A DNA stretch of 64,000 nucleotides from Longimicrobium sp. (GTDB taxonomy: Bacteria > Gemmatimonadota > Gemmatimonadetes > Longimicrobiales > Longimicrobiaceae). This document shows, piece by piece, positions 23,468 to 31,019 of this stretch (the stretch's first letter is position 1; each line of letters opens with the position of its first letter). Below the pieces are notes generated by a model. It was not told the origin of the DNA. It saw only the letters and a list, made by a program, of their open reading frames with translations, and did not search any database. Both the position numbers and the translations under genes were made by a program. The DNA is taken from contig NZ_DATIND010000156.1 of NCBI RefSeq assembly GCF_035474595.1, positions 1 through 64,000 of the forward strand, read 5' to 3'.

Positions 23468-25080
23468 CGCAGCACGTTCTCCACCAGCTCCAGGTTCGTC
23501 CGCACCACGCCGTTCTGGGGATTGATCTCCAGCGCGCGCCGCCAGAGCCGCACGGCTTCCGGCCGCTCCATCCGCTTGTAGTGGATGTTGCCCAGGCGGA
23601 AATACACGTCGTCGCCCAGCTCCGGGCTCAGCTCCAGCGCGCGGCGGTAGGCGTCGGCCGCCTCGTCGTAGGCGCCGCGACGGTACAGCGCGTCGCCCAG
23701 CGCCTTGTGCGTCTGCGGCAGCTCGCCGTCTTCCTCGCTGGCGCGGCGGTACAGCACCTCGGCCTGGTCCCACTCGCCGCGGCGCTCGCGGACGGCGCCG
23801 TAGTGCAGGTGCACCGGCGCGCTGTGCGGGTGCGCGGCGATCCCCTCCTCGCCCAGCTTCACCGCCTCGTCGGCCTTCCCCGCCGCCGCCAGGGCCATGA
23901 GTCCGTAGGCGAAGTAGGCCGCGGGCGGCTTCCCCGCGCCCAGCACCTCGCGATACTTCTCGAACGCCTCGGCCGCGGCGTGCGGATCGCCCTGCTTCAG
24001 CGTGAGGATCGCCCGGGAGAGCAGCACCTGCGGCCGCTTCGGCGCCATCCGCGCCGCCTCGTCCACCGCGAAGCGCGCGTCCTGCAGCCGGCCGATCCGC
24101 TCCAGCGCCAGCGCCATGTTGTGCAGCGCCGAGGCGCGCACGCCGCCGATCTCCACCACCTCCTTGAAGTAGCGCAGCGCGAACCGGTCGTCGCCCTTCC
24201 TGAGCCCGATCAGGCCGAGATGGAAGCGCGAGTCGGGATTGGTCGGCTGCAGCTCGGCGACACGGCGGAATTCCCGCGTGCTCTCCTCGTACATCCCCGT
24301 CTTGTAGAAGGCGATGCCCAGGTTGCGGTGCTCGTCGATGCGCGCGCGGGGCACCTGCTGCACCTCGGGCGCGCGGCGGCCCACCGGGTGGGCGAAGCCG
24401 GCCTGGATCAGGCCGTACAGCGCCTTCCCCACGTCGAACTCCACCATCCCGCTGTCGTCGATGATGTCCTGCACGCTGCGCTTGCCGTCGATCAGCGGCA
24501 GGATCTTGCGCTGCTCGTCGGACAGCTCGAAGCCCTCGATCGGCTTCGAGCGGTCCATGTCGAACACCAGCTCCAGCGAGGGGATCTTCTTCTCGATCAG
24601 GCTCCACTCGTCGATCCGCCGCGCGCCTTCAAGCAGAAGGTTCTCGGGGTTGATGGAGACGAGCATCGCCCCCTCCTCGGGGCGCTGGTCCGGCTCGAAC
24701 TGGAAGGTCCCCTGGTTCCAGGTGAAGAGGAAGTAGACGGCCTCCTCGATCTGGATGCGGATGTAGTGCTGCAGCTGCTCGCGGCTGATGTTGCCACGGC
24801 GGACGAGGATTTCTCCGAGCCTGTCGCCCGGCGTCTTCGCCTGCTCGTCGATCGCGGCGAACAGGTCTTCCGCGCGCAGCAGGCCGTTCTTCACCAGCAG
24901 GTCGCCCAGCCGGTCGCGCCGGTTCACGATGCTGGCGTAGGTGATGCGCCCGCGGTCGAAGTAGATGTAGCCGAAGTTGCTGCGGTCGGTCAGCGACAGG
25001 CACCCCGTCTTCTGCCCCATCGCCAGCAGCTGGAGCACGTCGGGAAGGCCGGCCTCGCGCAGGTTGCCCTTGATCGCCAT
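23464..25080 (-). CDS. DUF4388 (PATAN) plus TPR scaffold protein
   Basis: A 538-residue protein. Residues 1-95 are a DUF4388/PATAN domain (GNLREAGLPDVLQLLAMGQK, GCLSLT, then YIYFDRGRITYA). A central region of winged-helix-like segments follows (GDRLGEILVRRGNISREQLQ; IDGKRSVQDIIDDSG), then about seven TPRs from residue 250 to the end. DUF4388 domains are linked to two-component, gliding and polarity systems, and TPRs give protein scaffolding. It is coupled to cheR (ATGA) and lies 1 base after the DnaA-like gene. A shorter paralogue is at 29868-31007. Confidence 0.85.
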   Translation of the reverse strand: MAIKGNLREAGLPDVLQLLAMGQKTGCLSLTDRSNFGYIYFDRGRITYASIVNRRDRLGDLLVKNGLLRAEDLFAAIDEQAKTPGDRLGEILVRRGNISREQLQHYIRIQIEEAVYFLFTWNQGTFQFEPDQRPEEGAMLVSINPENLLLEGARRIDEWSLIEKKIPSLELVFDMDRSKPIEGFELSDEQRKILPLIDGKRSVQDIIDDSGMVEFDVGKALYGLIQAGFAHPVGRRAPEVQQVPRARIDEHRNLGIAFYKTGMYEESTREFRRVAELQPTNPDSRFHLGLIGLRKGDDRFALRYFKEVVEIGGVRASALHNMALALERIGRLQDARFAVDEAARMAPKRPQVLLSRAILTLKQGDPHAAAEAFEKYREVLGAGKPPAAYFAYGLMALAAAGKADEAVKLGEEGIAAHPHSAPVHLHYGAVRERRGEWDQAEVLYRRASEEDGELPQTHKALGDALYRRGAYDEAADAYRRALELSPELGDDVYFRLGNIHYKRMERPEAVRLWRRALEINPQNGVVRTNLELVENVLR

Positions 25081-25081
25081 C

Positions 25082-26257
25082 TCAGGCCAGCTCCTCGATC
25101 AGGCGGTCGTCCAGCGCCAGCCAGTCCCACGCCACCTTCTCGGGGTTGTTCAGGTACCAGCGGTCCACCGGCGGCGGCGCCGGGCGCGACCGCTCGGCCG
25201 CGGCGCGCGCGGACAGGAGCAGCGCCTCGGCCTCGGCCACCCGGTCGGGGTCCTTCAGCACGGCGGAGCCGGCCGCCTCGGAGTCCAGCTCCGCCAGCGC
25301 GGCGGCGATGGTGCGCAGCTTCTCCACGTCGGCCGCATACCCGGCCAGCAGCGCGTCCACGTCGAACGCCGAGTCGGTGTCCAGCGAGTGCTCCAGGCGG
25401 CGCGTACGGAAGCCCTCGCCCTCCCAGCGCAGGATGGCCTCGGCCAGCTTCTTCCGCCACGGGTCGGTCTCCACGATCTGCTCGACCGTGGAGGTGATGT
25501 CGAAGAGGAAGGCGCTGAACTCGTCGGCGTGCTCCGCGCGCGGGAGGCCGACCAGCGAGGAAAGCTCGGAGACGCGCACCTGCCGCCGCTCCTCCTCCTG
25601 CACCTGCCCGATGCGGTCCACCCCGGCGTGCAGCTCGCGCGCGCCGTCCAGCGGCAGGCCGGCCAGCGCCTCGCCCACGCCGCCGCCCAGCTCCACCCCG
25701 CGCCGCGCCGCCGCCCGGCGGACGATCTCCACCCGCGTCTCGGGCTCGGCCGGCGTCATGTCGACGACGAGGCCGCCGGCAAGCTTCCCGCGGAACTCCT
25801 CGGTGACGCCCTCGAGATCGGCCGGGGCCGCTTCCGCCGCCAGGACGATCTGCGTACCCGTCCACACGATCTCGTCCCACACGCGCAGCAGCTCGGCCTG
25901 CGTGCGGCTCTTCCCGGCCAGGAGATGCGCGTCGTCGATGAGGATGACGTCGCTCTCCAGCAGCTCGTCGGCGAACGCCTCCAGCGTCCCGGCGGATACG
26001 GCCGAGGAGATGTCGTCGACCAGCTCCTGCGCGGTGCGGTAGGTGACGTGCAGGTCGGGGCGCACGGTCAGCGACAGCGCGCCCACCGCGTGCAGCAGGT
26101 GCGACTTGCCCACGCCGGCGGCGCCGTATACGAACAGCGGGTTGTAGCTGGTCCCCGGGGCCTCGGCGGCACGGCGCGCGGCGGCCGCGGCCATCTGGTT
26201 GCCGGGGCCTGCCACGAAGGTGTCGAAGGTGAAGCGGGGGTCCGGCTGGAACCTCAT
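25082..26257 (-). CDS. DnaA-family AAA+ ATPase lacking the DNA-binding domain
   Basis: A 391-residue protein. Residues 1-180 match DnaA domain III closely: FTFDTFVAGPGNQMAAAAAR, PLFVYGAAGVGKSHLLHAVG (Walker A), VILIDDAHLLAGKSRTQAEL (Walker B) and the ADLEGVTEEFRGKLAGGL region. In that last region the arginine-finger stretch of DnaA (RLRSRF) is changed to EFRGKL. The origin-binding domain IV is absent; instead there is an unrelated helical C-terminus. It therefore should not initiate replication. Its place among che, TPR and mglA genes suggests a nucleotide-dependent switch or assembly factor for the array or pole. That role is inference. Confidence 0.8.
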   Translation of the reverse strand: MRFQPDPRFTFDTFVAGPGNQMAAAAARRAAEAPGTSYNPLFVYGAAGVGKSHLLHAVGALSLTVRPDLHVTYRTAQELVDDISSAVSAGTLEAFADELLESDVILIDDAHLLAGKSRTQAELLRVWDEIVWTGTQIVLAAEAAPADLEGVTEEFRGKLAGGLVVDMTPAEPETRVEIVRRAAARRGVELGGGVGEALAGLPLDGARELHAGVDRIGQVQEEERRQVRVSELSSLVGLPRAEHADEFSAFLFDITSTVEQIVETDPWRKKLAEAILRWEGEGFRTRRLEHSLDTDSAFDVDALLAGYAADVEKLRTIAAALAELDSEAAGSAVLKDPDRVAEAEALLLSARAAAERSRPAPPPVDRWYLNNPEKVAWDWLALDDRLIEELA

Positions 26258-26365
26258 CGGGTCGCTGGCGGCGTCGGAATTCGGGCGGCGGCGATTGTCA
26301 GGGTGATGAGGGAAAGCTATCTCCCGACGCGCCTTGAAGCTAGGTGCCCGGCACCGGAACCCGGC

Positions 26366-26990
26366 TCAGGTGCCGACCGGGTACTCCGCCATCCACTCGA
26401 AGATGAGGGAGCGCAACTCGGCGAACTGCAACTCGGCGGGCTTCACATGCAGGGGGCGACAGAGCGACGGAAGGGGACCGGAACTGCGCGTCTCGCCTGC
26501 AGATCTCCGACGGCCCGGGAATCCGGGCCGTTCCGCCGAGTGCCGTCGCCAGCATCGCACGCACCGCCGCGATGGCCTGCGCGGGGCTGTTGTCGTGGGC
26601 ACGGATATCCTGCCCCGCGATGTCCGAGCAGAACTTCTGGTACCGGTAGCGGTCCCGGTCCAGCACGAGCGAGCGCTTCGTTCTCTGCCGCCGGTCGCCG
26701 TACTCCTGCGCGCCCATGAACAGGCCAAACTCGAACGGCATGTTGAAGCGCGGGAGCCGCGTGCTCGAATCCAGCGTCACGCGTGAAATGTCGTGGATGC
26801 CGTACCGGCACTCGCGGATGATCCGCTTGATCTTGACGATCCGCACCTCACCCCCATCCTCGACCTCCAGAGCGGAACGCGCGATGAACCCGCAGTCGTA
26901 GACCGCGAACACAAGCGCGTGAAAGATGGGGCGGTAGCGCGAGTCGAATGGACAGTTGATGAATACGTTCCTTTCGTATCCATCCTCCAT
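26366..26990 (-). pseudogene. VFINCPFD-motif Rossmann-like protein, frameshifted near the C-terminus
   Basis: Residues 1-175 read cleanly (NVFINCPFDSRYRPIFHALV, GIHDISRVTLDS, FNMPFEFGLFMGA, KFCSDIAGQDI). The expected end (PSLCRPLHVKPAELQFAEL, then EWMAEYPV) is in another frame ending at 26366. The shift lies near 26470-26485 and is a net gain of one base or loss of two. The unshifted frame runs to 26340 with an Arg/Val-rich nonsense tail. The family is widespread and uncharacterised; its start resembles nucleotide-binding Rossmann proteins. It overlaps the small gene before it (TGATG) and interrupts the che-mgl cluster, so it is probably a transferred cassette. Confidence 0.65.
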
Positions 26991-27172
26991 CAGCGGTTCC
27001 GAGGATCGCCAGCCTCCCGGCCGGACTCGGAGGCTCGCTTCCGCGCCTGGGCGGCACGCTTCTCGTTGCGCTCCTTCACTGCGCGAACGGCGTCCCTGAT
27101 CTGCTCCTCCGTGAACCGCCCCGAACCTTCGGGACGAATGACCGTGCGCCAGGGCACCTTCTTCTTCGCCAT
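26990..27172 (-). CDS. small basic protein, partner of the frameshifted gene
   Basis: A 60-residue, lysine/arginine-rich product (MAKKKVPWRTVIRPEGSGRF, then a charged helix TEEQIRDAVRAVKERNEKRA). It overlaps the ATG of the following gene by one base (TGATG), so the two are a coupled pair. The small-basic-plus-larger-enzyme layout recalls toxin-antitoxin or defence cassettes, but no family is recognised. The 204-base gap before mglA contains no other gene. Confidence 0.6.
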   Translation of the reverse strand: MAKKKVPWRTVIRPEGSGRFTEEQIRDAVRAVKERNEKRAAQARKRASESGREAGDPRNR

Positions 27173-27376
27173 TGCTCCCTCCCTTTTCGATGGATGCGAT
27201 CGATCAGGAATCCGGCCGCCCCGCGTGATCAGAAGGAGAAGCCGTCCATCGAAAGATGAACGGGTCGGGAGATTCTACAAGGCCGCGCCAGAAGACGGCT
27301 ACCGTGCGTACTCGCGTACGCACGGTGGCGTAAAAATGCGCGTCGGCGGCTGGTAATCGGGAGGAAAGGCAGCTGC

Positions 27377-27988
27377 TCAGGTGGCCGCGGTGACGCCGCG
27401 GCCGAAGCGCTGCGAGAGGCGGCGGAGCACCTGCTCGCTGATGCCGCGCAGCGTGTCGAACACGCCGGCGCCGGCCAGCGCGCGGGCCTCGTAGCGCGGC
27501 AGGTCGCGGTAGTTCAGCAGGTCGTCCATCTCCTCCACGCTCATCACGTCCGGCAGGTCGCGCTTGTTGTACTGGAGGACGATGGGGATCTGGCGCGGGT
27601 CCACCCCCTGCTCCAGCAGGTTCACCTGCAGGTTGCGGAAGCTCTCCACGTTCTCCTCGGCCTGCGCCCGCTGGCTGTCGCCCACGAACACCACGCCGTC
27701 GGCGCCCTGCAGCACGAGCTTGCGCGTGGCGTCGTAGTACACCTGCCCGGGAACGGTGTAGAGCTGGAAGCGCGTCTGGAAGCCCGAGATGGTGCCCAGG
27801 TCCAGCGGCAGGAAGTCGAAGAAGAGGGTGCGGTCCGTCTCGGTGGCGAGCGACACCATCCGCCCGCGCCGGTCCTCCGGCACCTGGCCGTAGATGTACT
27901 GCAGGTTGGTGGTCTTCCCCGAGCGCCCCGGACCGTAGTACACGATCTTGGAGGTGATCTCGCGGGTCGAGTAGTTGACCAGGGACAT
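27377..27988 (-). CDS. mglA: MglA-type small Ras-like GTPase
   Basis: A 203-residue GTPase closely similar in pattern to Myxococcus MglA: NYSTREITSKIVYYGPGRSG with the P-loop at residues 19-26 (GPGRSGKT), TETDRTLFFDFLPLDLG, LYTVPGQVYYDATRKL and IVLQYNKRDLP (guanine specificity). It binds GTP and in myxobacteria marks the leading cell pole, recruiting motility machines. The start at 27988 matches the MglA N-terminus; upstream in-frame codons overlap the roadblock gene region. It lies 61 bases after three roadblock-protein genes that could provide its MglB-type GTPase-activating partners. Confidence 0.95.
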   Translation of the reverse strand: MSLVNYSTREITSKIVYYGPGRSGKTTNLQYIYGQVPEDRRGRMVSLATETDRTLFFDFLPLDLGTISGFQTRFQLYTVPGQVYYDATRKLVLQGADGVVFVGDSQRAQAEENVESFRNLQVNLLEQGVDPRQIPIVLQYNKRDLPDVMSVEEMDDLLNYRDLPRYEARALAGAGVFDTLRGISEQVLRRLSQRFGRGVTAAT

Positions 27989-28049
27989 TCGCCGTTCCGC
28001 TTCCTTCCAATCTCTCTGCCGTGCATCGCTTCGCCGTCGATGGCGAAAT

Positions 28050-28556
28050 CTACGCACCCGGTCCCGCGGCGGCGCCGTCCTGCCCGCCGAAGATGGTTTC
28101 CAGCCCCGCCGTAAGGTCCCGCTCGAACGACGCCGCGTCGGCCGTGGGCCGCGTCTCGCTCCACCCGGGGAGCGCCGCAACCTCGCGCACGAACTCGTCG
28201 AAGAACACCTGCACCAGCCCGATGGACGAGTCCTCGCCGAACACGGCGATGGCGATCAGGTCCTCGGCCGGCGTGCGGAAGGGGCCGATGAACACCTGGC
28301 TCACCGCGCCGCCCTGGTGCAGGTGGCGGAAGCCGCCCTCGCCCAGCATCACCGCCAGCGCGTGCGACGAGGCGTGGATGCCGGCGCCCAGCGCGGCCAC
28401 CCCCATCACGTCCAGCGCCCGCGCGAACCCCCGCTGAGCCAGCACCTGCCCGCTCTCGTTGATCAGCAGCACCAGGCGCAGCCCGCCCTCGCGGGCGAAG
28501 CGCTCCACCGGCGGCGCCAGCGCGCCCACGAACTGCGCGAGGTCCGCGCGCCTCAT
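28050..28556 (-). CDS. roadblock/LC7 domain protein, MglB-like candidate
   Basis: A 168-residue protein with a roadblock fold: LRLVLLINESGQVLAQRGF, then a helical middle (VAALGAGIHASSHALAVMLG), strands VSQVFIGPFRT and DLIAIAVFGEDSSIGLVQVF, and a longer C-terminal helix. Roadblock dimers regulate small GTPases; MglB is the GAP of MglA. It directly precedes mglA and overlaps the previous roadblock gene by 4 bases (ATGA). It is the best candidate for the MglB function, but assignment among the three is uncertain. Confidence 0.85.
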   Translation of the reverse strand: MRRADLAQFVGALAPPVERFAREGGLRLVLLINESGQVLAQRGFARALDVMGVAALGAGIHASSHALAVMLGEGGFRHLHQGGAVSQVFIGPFRTPAEDLIAIAVFGEDSSIGLVQVFFDEFVREVAALPGWSETRPTADAASFERDLTAGLETIFGGQDGAAAGPGA

Positions 28557-28906
28557 CCCAGCGCCTCTACGACCTTCGCCGCTTCGAGCCGCACCAGCCC
28601 GACGTTCACCCAACCTTCCGCGATCACCACCAGCAGCAGGTCGCCCAGCTGCGGCGGCGCGGCGGCGAAGAGCAGGCCGTCGTCGGCCTCCACCTGCACG
28701 AACTGGGCGGACCCGAACTCGGCCGACTGCACGGAGCGGCGGGCGCGGCGGAAGATGGAGGCCACCAGCGCGGCCACGGCGCCGCCGGGCACGCCCACCA
28801 TCAGGTCCTCCTCCACGATCAGCCCGTCCTCGAGGGCCACGACCATGCTGCCGCGCACGCCGGGAACGCGGTTCACCCGGTCCAGCAGCTCGCCGTAGGC
28901 GCTCAC
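28553..28906 (-). CDS. roadblock/LC7 domain protein (short)
   Basis: A 117-residue single roadblock domain: VPGVRGSMVVALEDGLIVEE, GGAVAALVASIFRRARRSVQ and LLFAAAPPQLGDLLLVVIAE. It starts at GTG, overlapping the TPR-roadblock gene (GTGA), and overlaps the next roadblock gene (ATGA). It probably dimerises, perhaps with one of its neighbours, to regulate MglA or to act as a scaffold. Confidence 0.85.
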   Translation of the reverse strand: MSAYGELLDRVNRVPGVRGSMVVALEDGLIVEEDLMVGVPGGAVAALVASIFRRARRSVQSAEFGSAQFVQVEADDGLLFAAAPPQLGDLLLVVIAEGWVNVGLVRLEAAKVVEALG

Positions 28907-29871
28907 GGGGCGCCTCCGCCCAGGAAGCGCACCGCGGCGTCGCGCGCCCGCGCGGCCACCCGCAGCACCCATCCCATCGGCACGTCGCGGCGCCCGGCCA
29001 CGGCCACCATCCCCCCGTCGGGCGTGGGAGAGAGGCGGATGACCGCGTCGGGCGTCTCCACCATGATCCCCTTCCACGCGCCCAGCTTCAGGTGCCGCAC
29101 CGCGCGCTGCGCCTCGTCGGATGCGGGGGAAAGGACGGCGGCGATCTCGGGGCCGCGGTCGCGCCCGCCCACGTGCATCTCGCCGGCGACCACGAACCCC
29201 TGCGCGTCCAGCATCACCGCGCCCACGATCCCCCGCTCCGCGCTCAGCGCCGCCAGGTCGCGCAGCAGCACGTCGAACACGTGCCCTTCCCCCGCGCTCG
29301 CGATCGGCGTATCGGCGGACGGAGCCGGGGCTGTCATCGGTGACGTGGCAGGCGGTGACGTCGTCGCGGCGACCGCGGGACGAGCCGGAGCCTCCGTCGC
29401 CCCCGCCGTTCCCTGTCCCCTGTCCCCCGTCCCCTGTCCCCTCCCGCGGCCGCGGGCCGCGCGCCGCTCCGCCAGGATCCGCTCCAGCGCGTCGCGCACC
29501 TCGGCATCGTCGAACTGGCTTTCCAGCGCGCGCTCCAGGTGGCGCTCGGCGTCTTCCAGCTCCCCGCGCTCCAGGCAGAGGAAGCCGATCTGCCGGCGCG
29601 CGCCGTGGTGCTCGGGGGCCAGCGCCAGGGCGATGTCCCACTCGTCGAACGCCTTCACCTGCTCGCCCGCGTCGCGGTACAGGCAGCCGAGAAGATAGTG
29701 CGCCTCGACGTCGTTAGGATGCCGCTCCAGCCCGCGGATCACCAGCCGGAGCGCCGCATCGCCCTTCCCCAGCGCGCGGTAGTGCTCGGCGAGGGGGAGA
29801 AAGGCGGGGCTGCCGGCGTCGGCCGCCACCTCGTCGCTCCACTGGCGGACCTGCTGCGGGGTGGCGCTCAT
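28903..29871 (-). CDS. TPR-roadblock fusion protein
   Basis: A 322-residue protein. Residues about 1-125 hold TPRs (KGDAALRLVIRGLERHPNDV; RGELEDAERHLERALESQFD). Then comes a Gly/Arg/Gln/Thr-rich linker (RGRGRGQGTGDRGQGTAG) encoded by a GGGGACAGG-type repeat run, an Ala/Pro/Thr linker, and a roadblock-type domain at about 200-322 (LSAERGIVGAVMLDAQGFVV; GGMVAVAGRRDVPMGWVLR). It is coupled to the DUF4388-TPR gene before (ATGA) and the short roadblock gene after (GTGA). It probably brings a GTPase regulator to the TPR scaffold. Confidence 0.82.
   Translation of the reverse strand: MSATPQQVRQWSDEVAADAGSPAFLPLAEHYRALGKGDAALRLVIRGLERHPNDVEAHYLLGCLYRDAGEQVKAFDEWDIALALAPEHHGARRQIGFLCLERGELEDAERHLERALESQFDDAEVRDALERILAERRAARGRGRGQGTGDRGQGTAGATEAPARPAVAATTSPPATSPMTAPAPSADTPIASAGEGHVFDVLLRDLAALSAERGIVGAVMLDAQGFVVAGEMHVGGRDRGPEIAAVLSPASDEAQRAVRHLKLGAWKGIMVETPDAVIRLSPTPDGGMVAVAGRRDVPMGWVLRVAARARDAAVRFLGGGAP
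29408..29443 (-). repeat. GGGGACAGG-type repeat inside a coding linker
   Basis: CCCTGTCCCCTGTCCCCCGTCCCCTGTCCCC lies within the TPR-roadblock gene and encodes its GQGTGDRGQGTAG linker. The same motif family is intergenic at 4421-4450 and at 34684-34712. Confidence 0.65.
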
Positions 29872-31007
29872 CCGGCCTCCTCGCCCATGGTGGCCAGCAG
29901 CGCGTCGGCCGCCGCCATCGCGGAGCGGGCCTTCTCGCGGCGCACCGGGTCGCCGTCCTCCAGCCGGAGATACGTCGACCACGCGTCGCGCGCGCGGTGC
30001 ATGTCGCCCGTGTGCGCGGCCGCGAAGCCCAGCTCGTAGTGCGTGACGGCAGAGAGCGGGTCCAGCGCCGCCGCGCGCGCCAGCGACGCCACCACCTCGC
30101 CCCAGCGGCCCAGCTTGCGCTGCGCCTGCGCCAGGAGGAGCCAGACCTCGGGGTGGTCCGAGTGCGTGTGCGACAGCTCGTCCAGCGTGCGCCGCGCCCG
30201 GTCCGCGTGGCCGTCGCTGATCGCCAGCTTGGCCTCGCCCAGCGCGTCGCGCAGCGGGCGCTCCATCACCGGGCCGCCGGGCTCGTCGGCGCGCTCCTCC
30301 AGGATCTCCACGATCCCCGCCGTCACCAGCCCGTACACGATCTTGGCCACCTCGAACTCGCCGCGCCCGATGGCCCCCGCGATCTCCTTCAGCGTGCGCC
30401 CGCCGTCGATCTCGGCCAGCACCTCCCACTCGGCGGGGTGAAGGTCGAGCATCGTCCCGTCGGGCGTGTCGGGGACCAGGGCGGGGATGACGCCCATGTG
30501 GGGGACCTTGCTCTCCAGCGTGCTCCACTCGTCCACCCGCCGCGCCGCCTCCATCAGCAGGCTCTCGGTGGGAACGCGGAGATGGACGGCGCCGGCCTGC
30601 GGCGCGGGCCCCTCCTCGAAGCGGAAGTAGCCGTCCTTCCACTGGATCAGCGCATAGACCGCCTCCTCGATCTGGAAGCGCAGCTGGCGGCGGACGTCGG
30701 CCACGCCGGCGGCGCCCATCTCCACCAGGATCTCGCCCAGCGGCCGCCCGGGCGAGCGCGCCTGGACCTCGCGCGCCGCCTCGATGTGGCGCTCGGTGAC
30801 CTTCCCCGCGCGCAGCAGCAGGTGGCCGATGCGCTCGTGCGCCTCGCCCAGCTCCGCGCCGGTCACGGCGCCGCGGTCGAAGCGGACGATGGCCGGGCGG
30901 CGGCGCCCCTCGGCGGTAATGGTGAGCACGCCGGTCTTGCGCGACAGGTCCAGGAGCTGGAACACGTCGCTCAGCGCGAGCTCGCGAAGCGGTCCCTCGA
31001 TCGCCAT
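29868..31007 (-). CDS. DUF4388 (PATAN) protein with C-terminal TPRs
   Basis: A 379-residue paralogue of the 23464-25080 product. DUF4388 occupies residues 1-90 (GPLRELALSDVFQLLDLSRK, GVLTIT, then AIVRFDRGAVTGAELGE). A middle winged-helix-like region follows (GRPLGEILVEMGAAGVADVR; IDGGRTLKEIAGAIGRGEFE), then about three TPRs near 270-360. It is coupled by ATGA to the TPR-roadblock gene and lies 12 bases after the large TPR gene. It probably recruits signalling partners to the TPR scaffold. Confidence 0.85.
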   Translation of the reverse strand: MAIEGPLRELALSDVFQLLDLSRKTGVLTITAEGRRRPAIVRFDRGAVTGAELGEAHERIGHLLLRAGKVTERHIEAAREVQARSPGRPLGEILVEMGAAGVADVRRQLRFQIEEAVYALIQWKDGYFRFEEGPAPQAGAVHLRVPTESLLMEAARRVDEWSTLESKVPHMGVIPALVPDTPDGTMLDLHPAEWEVLAEIDGGRTLKEIAGAIGRGEFEVAKIVYGLVTAGIVEILEERADEPGGPVMERPLRDALGEAKLAISDGHADRARRTLDELSHTHSDHPEVWLLLAQAQRKLGRWGEVVASLARAAALDPLSAVTHYELGFAAAHTGDMHRARDAWSTYLRLEDGDPVRREKARSAMAAADALLATMGEEAG

Positions 31008-31019
31008 CCCCGCCCCCCG

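Noticed and set aside
25082-26257. Chromosomal replication initiator dnaA and a nearby origin
   Set aside because: Domain IV is missing and no cluster of DnaA boxes was seen around it, so this is not the replication origin.
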